Below, piece by piece: positions 34,600 through 42,848 of a stretch of 64,000 nt of DNA (the stretch's first letter is position 1; each line of letters begins with the position of its first letter). This DNA comes from Corticimicrobacter sp040137905 (GTDB lineage Bacteria > Pseudomonadota > Gammaproteobacteria > Burkholderiales > Burkholderiaceae_B): assembly GCF_040137905.1 (NCBI RefSeq), contig NZ_JBEFDG010000088.1, forward strand, positions 101,028 through 165,027, given 5' to 3'. A model generated the notes under the pieces. That model saw only the letters and a program-made list of their open reading frames with translations, was not told the DNA's origin and ran no database searches. The position numbers and the translations under genes were made by a program.

Positions 34600-37266
34600 A
34601 TGTCCATGTCACGCAGGGGATTTCTCAAGACCGGTATTGCCACGGCGGTTGCCGGCAGCGGCCTGCAACTGTTTTCACCGACCGAAGTCTTCGCCGCCGA
34701 CACCATTACGATTCCCCATGCCTCGCACTACGGCCCGTTCAAGGCGGTGGTGCGCAATGGCGTGCTGATCGGTGTGCAGCCGTTGCCCGGTTACGACGCC
34801 ATGCCGACCGAGATGCTGCTCGAAGGCATCATCAGCCGGACCTATCATCCGACCCGGGTCAAGTACCCGATGGTGCGCCGCTCCTACCTGGAAAATCCGC
34901 GTGGCGATACGCGCCCCGATCTGCGCGGCAAGGATCCCTTTGTGCGCGTGAGCTGGGAAGAAGCGCTGGGTCTGACGGCCGACGCCGTGATGCGCACCAT
35001 CGAGGAACATGGCAATGAGGCCGTGTTCAGCTCGTCCTACGGTGGCTGGTCGCATGCCGGCGTGCTGCGTCCGCAGGTGCTGCAGGGGCGCTTGTTCAAC
35101 CTGATTGGCGGCCAATCGGTGACGACCGGGGATTATTCTGCGGGTGCCTCGCAGGTCAGCCTGCCGCACATCATCGGCGACATGGAAGTCTATTCGCCGC
35201 AGACCGCCTGGGAAATGGTACGCAAGAACACCGAGGTGTTCGTGTTCGTGGGCTGCGATCCCTGGAAGAACAACCGCATCGAATTCACGGTGGCCGACCA
35301 CCAGATGTATTCGCGCTGGAAGGCCATCCGCGAGGCGGGTGTCAAGTTCATTTCCATCAACCCGCAGTTCACCAGTTCCGACGAGGCGATGGGTTCGGAA
35401 TGGGTCAAGATCGTGCCCAACACCGATACGGCGCTGTTCCTGTCGATGTGCTATCACGTCTACACCAACGGCAAGCACGACCAGGCCTATCTCGACCGCT
35501 ATACCGTCGGTTTCGACAAGTTCCTGCCGTACCTGCTGGGGGAATCCGGCGATGGCTCGCCGGCCAAGACGCCGGAATGGGCCGCTTCGATCACCGGCCT
35601 GCCGGCAGAGCGGATTCGTGAGCTGGCTGACCTGTTCGCTTCCAAGCGCACGCAGTTTGCCGGTGCCTGGGCCTTGCAGCGTGCCCATCACGGCGAGATG
35701 ACGCACTGGGCCATCATTGCTTTTGCCGCCCTGACGGGCAAGATCGGCCAGCCGGGGCAAGGTGTGGGCTTCAGTTGGCACTACGGCGGTGGCGGCATGC
35801 CGATGTCGGGCAAGCGTGGCCCCATCGGCCTGTCACAGGGCCGTAACCCGGTCAAGGCGCGGTGCCCGGCCTCGCGCATCTCGGAGATGCTGCTCAATCC
35901 GGGCAAGCCCTATACGCGGGATGGTGCGGAAATGGTGTTCCCGGACGTGCACATGATCTACAACGCCGGCAACAACTTCATGCACCACCAGCAGAACACC
36001 AACGAGCTGATCGCGGCCATGGCCCGCAAGGTGCATACCGTGATCAACCAGGACCCATGGTGGTGCGCCTCGTCGCGCTATGCCGACATCATCCTGCCGG
36101 CCAACACGCCGCTGGAGCGCAACGATATTTCGTCAGGCGGTACCTACAGCATGGACAAGGTCTATGCCATGCGTCAGGTGATCGAACCCTACGGCGAGAG
36201 CTTGGACGATTTCGAGATATTCCGTCGCCTGGCCGAGCTGTTCGGCGTGGAGTACGGCTTTACCGAAGGCAAGACGGTGATGGATGTGGTGCAGGATGCC
36301 TATGCCAACACCGACACCGAGATTTCGTTCGAGGAATTCTGGGAAAACGGCGTGGCCGACATGAGCGTGCCGGACGAGGCCAACAGTTGGGTGCGCCATG
36401 GCGATTTCTACAATGACCCGGACAAGAACCCGCTGCACACCGAGTCGGGCAAGATCGAGCTGTACTGCGACGCCTTTGCCCGCTTCGGCACCAAGGAGTG
36501 CCCGCCCGTGCCGACCTGGATGGAACCGGTCGAATACCTGGGCAATGCCCGGCCGGGGCAGGTACACGTGGTCAGCCCGCATCCGTTCATGCGGCTGCAC
36601 TCGCAGATGGCCAATGCCGACATCAACAAGATCCTCAACGTACAGGGCCGCGAGTTCGTGCTGCTCAGCACCGAGGATGCGGCCGAGCGCGGCATCAAGG
36701 ACGGCGACCTGGTCGAGGTCTACAACGACCGTGGCGCGCTGATCGTAGGCGCGCGGGTCTCGGATCGCATCATGAAGGGCGTGATCAGCATCTTTGAAGG
36801 GGCCTGGCTGTCGAAGGACAGCAAGGGCCGCTGCAACAGCGGGGCCATCAACGTGCTGACCACCAGCGTGCCGGCCTCCGACCTGAGCCAGGCCACCAGC
36901 GCCAATACCTGCCTGGCCTACATGCGCCGCTGCGACGATGCCGAAGGCCCCAACCAGGCCTACCAGCCACCGCACATCCTGGAGCGGGTCGATCCCACGC
37001 CTGCGGTCAGGCTGGAAGACCTGGCACTGGCAGAACGGGCCAGTGCGGCCGTATCGGCGGCGGTGGCGGAAATGCTTCCGGGCGAGAAACTCTTCTACCA
37101 GCGCTGCACGCTATGCCACGTGCCGCGTGAACCGGGCGACTACACCAAGCGCCAGTGGCACGGCATCACGGAAAGCATGTTCCCGCGTGCGGGGCTAACC
37201 GAGGATGAGCAGGCGCTGGTGATGGAGTTCTTGGAGGGGAATGCCAAGGATGCTGTGGTGAGGTAA
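34600..37266 (+). CDS. torA: TorA-like TMAO reductase fused to a C-terminal c-type haem domain
   Basis: An 888-residue molybdopterin reductase of the DMSO reductase family. MSMSRRGFLKTGIATAV is a Tat signal. The catalytic part keeps the Mo-ligand Ser180 in GDYSAGASQ, preceded by SSSYGGWSHAG, and the C-terminal cofactor domain VVSPHPFMRLHSQMAN. After about residue 825, where TorA normally ends, follows GEKLFYQRCTLCHVPREPGD with a CxxCH haem site (Cys836, Cys839, His840) and WHGITESMFPRAGLTEDEQA; this resembles the last haem domain of TorC/TorY. The fused domain could take electrons straight to the Mo centre. AAGGAG precedes 34600. No torC or torD lies nearby. Confidence 0.88.
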   Translation: MSMSRRGFLKTGIATAVAGSGLQLFSPTEVFAADTITIPHASHYGPFKAVVRNGVLIGVQPLPGYDAMPTEMLLEGIISRTYHPTRVKYPMVRRSYLENPRGDTRPDLRGKDPFVRVSWEEALGLTADAVMRTIEEHGNEAVFSSSYGGWSHAGVLRPQVLQGRLFNLIGGQSVTTGDYSAGASQVSLPHIIGDMEVYSPQTAWEMVRKNTEVFVFVGCDPWKNNRIEFTVADHQMYSRWKAIREAGVKFISINPQFTSSDEAMGSEWVKIVPNTDTALFLSMCYHVYTNGKHDQAYLDRYTVGFDKFLPYLLGESGDGSPAKTPEWAASITGLPAERIRELADLFASKRTQFAGAWALQRAHHGEMTHWAIIAFAALTGKIGQPGQGVGFSWHYGGGGMPMSGKRGPIGLSQGRNPVKARCPASRISEMLLNPGKPYTRDGAEMVFPDVHMIYNAGNNFMHHQQNTNELIAAMARKVHTVINQDPWWCASSRYADIILPANTPLERNDISSGGTYSMDKVYAMRQVIEPYGESLDDFEIFRRLAELFGVEYGFTEGKTVMDVVQDAYANTDTEISFEEFWENGVADMSVPDEANSWVRHGDFYNDPDKNPLHTESGKIELYCDAFARFGTKECPPVPTWMEPVEYLGNARPGQVHVVSPHPFMRLHSQMANADINKILNVQGREFVLLSTEDAAERGIKDGDLVEVYNDRGALIVGARVSDRIMKGVISIFEGAWLSKDSKGRCNSGAINVLTTSVPASDLSQATSANTCLAYMRRCDDAEGPNQAYQPPHILERVDPTPAVRLEDLALAERASAAVSAAVAEMLPGEKLFYQRCTLCHVPREPGDYTKRQWHGITESMFPRAGLTEDEQALVMEFLEGNAKDAVVR

Positions 37267-37278
37267 GCGAGAAGGGGA

Positions 37279-37310
37279 AAGGGGCGGCTTTGAGGAGCCG
37301 CCCCTTTTTT
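37279..37310 (+). terminator. Terminator of torA
   Basis: GGGGCGGCT, loop TTGAGG, AGCCGCCCC and T6, 13 bases after the torA stop. Strong intrinsic terminator; torA ends its own transcript. Confidence 0.93.
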
Positions 37311-37386
37311 GTGGAGGATGTTGCCTGACGGCCGGGAACGGTCATCCGACGATCGGAGCGGAAACCGATTCCCACGGCGAGGGCGT

Positions 37387-37677
37387 TCAGGCGGTCAGGA
37401 AGCGTGTGACTTCGGCCCAGTCGTTAGTCGACAGGGCGACGTCCTCGAAGTCGCCAGCTTCCTCGTCGTAGCGCGAAACGCAGAAGCGCTGGCTTCTGCC
37501 GGATTCGCGGTCGGCATAGTTGGCGTAGTCGACATACACTTTCAAGCCGCGCTCCTCGTTCTCGAATGAAGGCGCGGCATCGATGTAGCTCGACGCATCG
37601 AAAAACCCTTCGGGCAGGGTAGGCAAGGTTGTTATGTCGAAGTCGGGAAATTCGCGACGCAGTCGTTCAAGGTTCAT
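37387..37677 (-). CDS. Small hypothetical acidic protein
   Basis: A 96-residue soluble protein (MNLERLRREFPDFDITTLPT onward; later VYVDYANYADRESGRSQRF and the end TNDWAEVTRFLTA). It is acidic, without signal peptide or membrane segment. I do not recognise the family; its size and acidity recall immunity proteins of contact or type VI toxins, but that is only a guess. The ATG at 37677 is used; 37710 (MSGLQPP) is possible, and neither has a clear ribosome site. It follows the HEAT-repeat gene by about 130 bases on the same strand. Confidence 0.55.
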   Translation of the reverse strand: MNLERLRREFPDFDITTLPTLPEGFFDASSYIDAAPSFENEERGLKVYVDYANYADRESGRSQRFCVSRYDEEAGDFEDVALSTNDWAEVTRFLTA

Positions 37678-37810
37678 AAGGGAAGCATGTGGAGGCTGGA
37701 GGCCTGACATTTTAACGTTGCTCAGTGTCAGTCGCCACGAGGTCCCCCGAAACAGTGTCTGGGTTGAATCTGCAACCCCTGGCAGTCCGTGCCACTCACG
37801 GGAGCAGATT

Positions 37811-38197
37811 TCAGGAGGAGACGAAAGGTATTGGCCACTTGCCCAAGCCTTCCCTTCCATATTCGCGCAAATGCGGGTCTGCATGCTGGGCTAGATGTTC
37901 CAGTGCTTCCCGAGATTCTGGCGTAGCGATTCGGGCAAGGGCGTACGCGCACTTGCGCTGAAACGCATGAAGGCTCTGCCATCGAACCATGTACTGGAAA
38001 GTTGTCTCAGCGGCCTTGGCGATCGCTGGCGTGGCGTCAGGGTCTCCGATAAGACCCAGGTCGAAAACGATGTCTTCATGACGCTCGTGGCCGTCAAGGG
38101 CCAAGAGTTGAATCATCAGTGACACCCGTGAGCTGTCATCTTCCGCGAGGGCGTCCAACGATGCGCAGAGCGCGGTGGCATCTAGAGAGCTGTTCAT
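37811..38197 (-). CDS. HEAT-repeat domain protein
   Basis: A 128-residue protein with two to three HEAT-like helical repeats (VFDLGLIGDPDATPAIAKAA; KCAYALARIATPESREALEH; DPHLREYGREGLGKW). HEAT repeats bind proteins; short free-standing forms occur as immunity proteins or lyase-like subunits. No catalytic motif is seen. Start 38197 (MNSSLDA) or 38206. GC is below that of torA. With the next gene it makes a small accessory pair of unknown job between torA and the DUF411 gene. Confidence 0.65.
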   Translation of the reverse strand: MNSSLDATALCASLDALAEDDSSRVSLMIQLLALDGHERHEDIVFDLGLIGDPDATPAIAKAAETTFQYMVRWQSLHAFQRKCAYALARIATPESREALEHLAQHADPHLREYGREGLGKWPIPFVSS

Positions 38198-38303
38198 TGC
38201 GCGCACTCAATGTCTGTGTGCTGGCCGATATCAGTCATATTATGAATCGACAAGACTAACCAATAAATAGCTGGCTTGTTCTCTCCTGCAGATACACCCC
38301 GTC

Positions 38304-38335
38304 AAAAAAGCCGCAACTCACTAAAATCACGGCTT
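38304..38335 (-). terminator. Probable terminator after the DUF411 gene
   Basis: On the minus strand AAGCCG and CGGCTT form a stem with a 16-base imperfect inner region, followed by TTTTTT (38309-38304). It lies 27 bases after the DUF411 stop. Long loop, so moderate confidence. Confidence 0.5.
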
Positions 38336-38361
38336 CCCCAATCAACCCACCAAAAACCCTC

Positions 38362-38865
38362 TCAACTAAAACTATCAAACACCACAGGCTGCCCCCACTT
38401 GCGCACCAGCAGCACATCATAAGGTTGCACCTGCCCCTGATACACAGGCCCATCCATTCCCGGCGAGCCAACCGGCATGCCCGGTACCACCAACCCAACC
38501 GCATCCGGCTTCTCTGCCAGCAGCCGTTGAATCGACGAGGCAGGCACATGCCCCTCCAGTGCATAGCCACCCACCAGCCCCGTATGGCAGGAGCCGAGTT
38601 CCTGAGCGATGCCCATGCGGCGGCGGATCGGGGCGGTGTCGTCTACCTCATGCACGCGCACGGTAAAACCGTTCTGCTCGACATGCTTGACCCAGTCGCC
38701 ACAGCAGCCGCAGGTGCGGGTCTTCCACAGGTCGATCACGTTGGCCGGGCCGGCTTCGGCGCGTACGGCCAGCGGCACCAGCGTAGCCAGGGGCGCGAGC
38801 GCCAGGGCGGTCAGCAGCGTGCGGCGGCGGGCGTGCGGGGCTGGGGGGGTAGAGGTCGGGTACAT
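38362..38865 (-). CDS. DUF411 domain protein (periplasmic, copper-related)
   Basis: A 167-residue exported protein: basic start (HARRRTLLTALALAPLATLV) and signal cleavage near VRAEAG. The DUF411 core has KTRTCGCCGDWVKHVEQNGF with a CxCC cluster, then MGIAQELGSCHTGLVGGYAL and GLVVPGMPVGSPGMDGP with Met and Cys ligands. DUF411 proteins (CopG-like) often sit in copper or silver resistance clusters and are thought to bind metal. Here no copper gene is adjacent; it follows the amino acid permease by 14 bases. GGAG precedes the start at 38865. The open frame runs further upstream but that part is antisense-phase permease sequence. Confidence 0.88.
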   Translation of the reverse strand: MYPTSTPPAPHARRRTLLTALALAPLATLVPLAVRAEAGPANVIDLWKTRTCGCCGDWVKHVEQNGFTVRVHEVDDTAPIRRRMGIAQELGSCHTGLVGGYALEGHVPASSIQRLLAEKPDAVGLVVPGMPVGSPGMDGPVYQGQVQPYDVLLVRKWGQPVVFDSFS

Positions 38866-38879
38866 GCTTGATTCTCCAG

Positions 38880-40250
38880 TCAGGATTGGGTGCTGCCTGC
38901 GCGCAGGGCCAGCCGGTTGCGGATCCGGTAGCCCAGGTAGAGGACCACCAGCCAGACCGGCAGCACCCAGACGGCGTTGCGCATGGAAGGCAACTGCGTC
39001 ATCAGTACCAGGATCATCAGCAGAAAGCCCAGGCACAGGATGTTTGCATAAGGATAGAGTGGTGCCTTGAACGAGAGTTCCGTGCCGTTGTGCTGGTGCG
39101 CACGACGAAAGCGCAGGTGTACCAGTACGATCAGCGCCCAGGTGAGGGTGGCGGCGGCGGTGGCGACGGCCATCACCTGCATGAAGGCACCTTCCGGGAT
39201 CAGGTAGTTCACGACCACCACCACCAGTGTGCAGGCCGAGGAAAAGAGCACGCCGACGTAGGGGATGTGGTTGCGGCTCAGTTTCAGGAAGATGCGTGGG
39301 GCGTTGCCCTGTTCGGCCAGGCCGTAGAGCATGCGGCCATTGCTGTAGACACCGCTGTTGTAGACCGAGATGGCGGCGGTCAGCACGACGAGGTTGAGGA
39401 TATCCGGTGCGGCCGGCATGCCCAGGCGCGAAAAGATCATCACGAACGGGCTGCCTTCCATGCCGACCTGGTTCCAGGGGTACAGCATCATGAGCACGGT
39501 CAGGGCACCCACGTAGAAAATCAGGATGCGCCACATGACCTGTCGCACGGCGCGGGGAATGCTGCGCTTGGGGTCTTCGGCCTCGGCGGCGGTGATGCCG
39601 ATGAGCTCGGTGCCGCCAAAGGAGAACATCACCACCACCAGCGACAGCAGCAGGCCATGCACGCCCATGGGCAGGAAGCCGCCATGCGCCCACAGGTTGT
39701 CGATGCCGGAGGTGGCGGGGGCCAGGTCGAAGCCGAGCAGTACGATGCCCAGTGCGATCATGCCGATCACGGCCAGTACCTTGACCAACGCGAACCAGAA
39801 CTCGAACTCACCGAAAAAGCGCACGTTCACGAGGTTGACGCCGGTGATGGTGACCAGCACGATCAGGGCGGCCAGCCAGGCCGGGAAATCCGGTAGCCAG
39901 TAGGCTACGTAGATGCCGATGACCGAGAGTTCGGCCATGCTGACCAGCACATAGAGCAGCCAGTAGTTCCAGCCCGCCAGAAAGCCCGGAAACTGTCCCC
40001 AGTAGCGGTAGGCAAAATAGCTGAGCGCGCCGGCTACGGGTTCGTGGGTGACCATCTCGCCCAGCATGCGCATGATCAGGTACATGATCACGCCACCGAT
40101 GACGTACGACAGGATGATGCCGGGGCCGACCAGCCCGATCGAGGCGGCCGAGCCGTAGAAGAGTCCAGTGCCGATGGCGCCGCCGAGGGCGATCATCTGG
40201 ATGTGGCGGTTCTGCAGGGTACGAGACAGCTCGGTGGGTGGGGAAGACAT
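38880..40250 (-). CDS. Amino acid permease (APC family, AroP/ProY/GabP-like)
   Basis: A 456-residue, 12-helix proton-coupled amino acid importer. The N-terminus has the AAT-family marks LQNRHIQMIALGGAIGTGLF and GPGIILSYVIGG; EPVAGALSYFAYRYWGQFPG, SFGGTELIGITAAEAEDPKR and VYNSGVYSNGRMLYGLAEQG follow. These are shared by AroP, PheP, ProY and GabP, so the substrate (aromatic amino acid, proline or GABA) cannot be fixed from sequence alone. The start at 40250 (MSSPPTE) has the conserved spacing to the first helix. Confidence 0.88.
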   Translation of the reverse strand: MSSPPTELSRTLQNRHIQMIALGGAIGTGLFYGSAASIGLVGPGIILSYVIGGVIMYLIMRMLGEMVTHEPVAGALSYFAYRYWGQFPGFLAGWNYWLLYVLVSMAELSVIGIYVAYWLPDFPAWLAALIVLVTITGVNLVNVRFFGEFEFWFALVKVLAVIGMIALGIVLLGFDLAPATSGIDNLWAHGGFLPMGVHGLLLSLVVVMFSFGGTELIGITAAEAEDPKRSIPRAVRQVMWRILIFYVGALTVLMMLYPWNQVGMEGSPFVMIFSRLGMPAAPDILNLVVLTAAISVYNSGVYSNGRMLYGLAEQGNAPRIFLKLSRNHIPYVGVLFSSACTLVVVVVNYLIPEGAFMQVMAVATAAATLTWALIVLVHLRFRRAHQHNGTELSFKAPLYPYANILCLGFLLMILVLMTQLPSMRNAVWVLPVWLVVLYLGYRIRNRLALRAGSTQS

Positions 40251-40380
40251 GGGCGGCGGTTTCCGTAGGGCAGTGTGGTGCCACCGTATCGGCACCCTGT
40301 TTGTAACAGCGCATTGTAAGCGTTGTGGCGGCAGATGCCCGGCCTGTGAAGCGGACGTCAAGAAGCTATAAAACGGAAAC

Positions 40381-40397
40381 TTAAAATCATTCTCGAT
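40381..40397 (+). promoter_or_regulatory. Fur box upstream of isochorismate synthase
   Basis: TTAAAATCATTCTCGAT, repeated exactly at 42262-42278, matches the AATCATTCTC half of the Fur consensus and continues into TGTTATTGAGA, a second weak half. It lies 24 bases before the entC-like ATG. Iron-dependent repression by Fur is the expected control. Confidence 0.7.
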
Positions 40398-40420
40398 TGT
40401 TATTGAGAGGATGATGCATC

Positions 40421-41599
40421 ATGACGGTTGCATGCCACGCTTTCCACCCGGAAGCGGCGTCCGTAGCGGACGCTGACTTGTCCAATGATCTATTCTTTGC
40501 GGCAGCGGGCCGCTGGCTGCTGGCCCAGGGCGGCCAGGCGGTGCCGACGCAGGGGGGCACCCTGGGTGAACGGGTGCGGCAGGCACTGGCGGCCACGGGT
40601 GATCCTGATGCGGTGGTAGTCGGGGCAGTGCCGTTCGATGTGCGTCAGCCTGCGCAACTGTGGATACCGGCGCACTGCCAGCGCGGCGTGCTGGACGAGC
40701 CGACGCGTTTGCCCTTTGCTACCGGCCATGGCGGTGAAGTTGCGACGATGCGGGCCGGCACTGTCCGGCTGATGCCGGAACCGGCCATGTTCGAGGCGCT
40801 GGTGCAGCAGGCACTGGGGCGTCTGGAACAGGAAAATCTGCGCAAACTGGTGTTGGCACGCACGCTGTCGTTCGATCTGGATGCGCCGCTGGATCAGGCA
40901 CGGCTGCTGGAGAAACTGCTGGCCCAGCATCCGCAGGGACATGTTTTTTCCGTGCCGCTTGATGCGGCCTCAGGCTGTGGTGTGTTGCTGGGGGCCAGTC
41001 CGGAGTTGCTGGTACGCCGCCAGGGACGGCGCATTACGCTCAATCCGCTGGCTGGATCGGCGGCGCGCCAGCACGATCCGGCGCAGGATCGCTGCGTGGC
41101 CGAAGCACTGCTGCGCAGCGACAAGGACCGGCGCGAGCATGCCATCGTGATCGAGGATATCGTCCGCATTCTCCAGCCTTATTGCCGAACGCTGACGGTG
41201 CCGGATGGCCCCGAGCTGCTGGCGACCGATACGCTCTGGCATCTGTCCAGCGTGCTGGAGGGAGAACTATACGATCTTGACATGACCTCGCTCGATCTGG
41301 CGCTGGCGCTGCATCCCACGCCGGCCGTGTGTGGCTGGCCGACGGCGCAGGCATTTGCGGCGATTGAGGATCTGGAGCCGTTCAGCCGTGATTTCTATGC
41401 CGGTTTCGTGGGCTGGTGCGCGGCGTCGGGCGATGGCGAATGGGCCGTGACCCTGCGCTGCGGCGTGTGCCATCCCGGTCAGGTGCGGCTCTATGCCGGT
41501 GCCGGGGTAGTGCCGGGCTCCGTCCCCGCCATGGAGCGGGCCGAAACCGGCGTCAAGTTTCAGACCATGCTCAACGGCCTGGGAGTGACGCTGCCATGA
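40421..41599 (+). CDS. Isochorismate synthase (EntC-like)
   Basis: Converts chorismate to isochorismate, the first step to 2,3-dihydroxybenzoate or salicylate siderophores. The 392-residue product has the chorismate-binding fold: ENLRKLVLARTLSFDLDAPL, GVLLGASPELLVRRQGRRIT, PLAGSAARQHDPAQDRC, then HAIVIEDIVRILQPYC, ALHPTPAVCGWPTAQAF and RDFYAGFVGWCAASGDGEWA. The GWP-type stretch and short N-terminus (no glutamine site) favour isochorismate synthase over anthranilate or aminodeoxychorismate enzymes. It overlaps the isochorismatase by four bases. A Fur box precedes it. Confidence 0.88.
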   Translation: MTVACHAFHPEAASVADADLSNDLFFAAAGRWLLAQGGQAVPTQGGTLGERVRQALAATGDPDAVVVGAVPFDVRQPAQLWIPAHCQRGVLDEPTRLPFATGHGGEVATMRAGTVRLMPEPAMFEALVQQALGRLEQENLRKLVLARTLSFDLDAPLDQARLLEKLLAQHPQGHVFSVPLDAASGCGVLLGASPELLVRRQGRRITLNPLAGSAARQHDPAQDRCVAEALLRSDKDRREHAIVIEDIVRILQPYCRTLTVPDGPELLATDTLWHLSSVLEGELYDLDMTSLDLALALHPTPAVCGWPTAQAFAAIEDLEPFSRDFYAGFVGWCAASGDGEWAVTLRCGVCHPGQVRLYAGAGVVPGSVPAMERAETGVKFQTMLNGLGVTLP

Positions 41600-42234
41600 C
41601 CATTCCACGTCTTCCTTCCTACGAGATGCCGGTCGGCCCAGTGGAGAACCGCGTCAACTGGCGGCCCGAGCCGGCCCGTGCCGCGCTGCTGATCCACGAT
41701 ATGCAGGCGTATTTTCTCAACAAGTTTGATCCGGCGCAGGCACCGGTGCCGGCCCTGGTGGCGAATATCCGGCAGATGCGCGCCGCCTGCGATGCCGCTG
41801 GCGTGCCGGTTTTCTATACCGCCCAGCCGGTCGAGCAGCCGCCGCAGGATCGGGCCTTGCTCAATGATTTCTGGGGGCCCGGGCTGACCCAGTCGCAGCA
41901 CCATGCCGAACAGCCGGTGATTGCGGAACTGGCACCGCGTGCCGGCGATACCATACTGACCAAGTGGCGCTACAGTGCTTTTCAGCGCTCCGATCTGCGC
42001 GAGCAATTGCGCGCACAGGGGCGGGATCAACTGTTGATCTGCGGGATCTATGCGCATATCGGCTGCATGGCGACGGCGCTGGAAGCCTTCATGCAGGATG
42101 TGCAGCCGTTTTTCCTGTTCGATGCGGTGGCGGATTTTTCGCTGGAAGAGCACCTGATGGCGACACGCTATGTGTCGCGCCGTTGTGGCGTGAGCCTGAC
42201 AGTGCAGGAGGTGGAACAGGCATTGCGGCGATGA
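41596..42234 (+). CDS. Isochorismatase (single domain, lacks aryl carrier)
   Basis: A 212-residue hydrolase that converts isochorismate to 2,3-dihydro-2,3-dihydroxybenzoate and pyruvate. It matches the N-terminal isochorismatase domain of EntB/DhbB: IPRLPSYEMPVGPVENRVNW, AALLIHDMQAYFLNKFD with the Asp, DTILTKWRYSAFQRSDL with the Lys, and LLICGIYAHIGCMATALEAF with the Cys. EntB is about 285 residues and ends in an aryl carrier protein; here the protein stops after the hydrolase, so no carrier domain exists in this gene. It is coupled by ATGA to the isochorismate synthase. Confidence 0.9.
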   Translation: MTIPRLPSYEMPVGPVENRVNWRPEPARAALLIHDMQAYFLNKFDPAQAPVPALVANIRQMRAACDAAGVPVFYTAQPVEQPPQDRALLNDFWGPGLTQSQHHAEQPVIAELAPRAGDTILTKWRYSAFQRSDLREQLRAQGRDQLLICGIYAHIGCMATALEAFMQDVQPFFLFDAVADFSLEEHLMATRYVSRRCGVSLTVQEVEQALRR

Positions 42235-42261
42235 GGTGTGCCATCCTGATGGGATTGTAGA

Positions 42262-42278
42262 TTAAAATCATTCTCGAT
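42262..42278 (+). promoter_or_regulatory. Fur box upstream of the FecI-type sigma gene
   Basis: TTAAAATCATTCTCGAT, identical over 17 bases to 40381-40397, followed by CATTGTTTCGGG. It begins 60 bases before the chosen sigma factor start and splits the cluster into two Fur-controlled transcripts. Confidence 0.7.
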
Positions 42279-42321
42279 CATTGTTTCGGGATGGATGCGA
42301 TCATGCACGCATCGTGCACAC

Positions 42322-42846
42322 ATGTCTGAGTTCGAGCAAACCTCGCGGCAGGCGCTCGGGCTGCTTTACCGCGAACACCATGGCTGGCTGCGCAACTGGA
42401 TACTGCGCCGCGTTGACAGCAGCGCCGAGGCGGCCGACCTGGCCCAGGATACCTTCGTCAAGGTGCTGGCTTCGCCCGACAATCTGGGCCGGTTGGCAGA
42501 GCTGCGCCAGCCGCGCAGTTTCCTGGCCACCCTCGCGCAGCGTACCGTCGTCGATTACCTGCGCCGTCGTACGTTGGAGCGGGCCTGGCTGGAAACGCTG
42601 GCGCAGCAGCCTGAGGCGGTTGCCATTTCGCCGGAAACACGGCTGTTGCTGCTCGAAACCCTGATCGAGATCGATGCCATGCTGGATGGCCTGGGGCCGC
42701 GTGTCCGGCAGGCCTTTCTGTGGTCGCAACTCGAAGGGCTGGGCTATGCCGAGATCGCCACGCGATTGGGTGTGACCGTCAGTTCGGTCAAAAAATACAT
42801 GGCCAAAGCGACCGAGCATTGCCTGCGCCTCATGCTGGTGTCCTGA
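42322..42846 (+). CDS. FecI-family ECF sigma factor
   Basis: A 174-residue RNA polymerase sigma factor. Sigma2 region: ALGLLYREHHGWLRNWILRR, then AEAADLAQDTFVKVLA and PRSFLATLAQRTVVDYLRRR. Sigma4 region: FLWSQLEGLGYAEIATRLGV and VTVSSVKKYMAKATEHCLRL, the FecI-type ending. It should be held by the FecR protein next door and released when the TonB receptor binds its ferric siderophore. The start is uncertain: the ATG at 42322 gives family-like length, while 42295 is in frame upstream. Confidence 0.9.
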   Translation: MSEFEQTSRQALGLLYREHHGWLRNWILRRVDSSAEAADLAQDTFVKVLASPDNLGRLAELRQPRSFLATLAQRTVVDYLRRRTLERAWLETLAQQPEAVAISPETRLLLLETLIEIDAMLDGLGPRVRQAFLWSQLEGLGYAEIATRLGVTVSSVKKYMAKATEHCLRLMLVS

Positions 42847-42848
42847 AG

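Noticed and set aside
38866..39693. Upstream extension of the DUF411 frame
   Set aside because: It lies out of phase inside the amino acid permease gene; signal peptide and GGAG site fix the DUF411 start at 38865.
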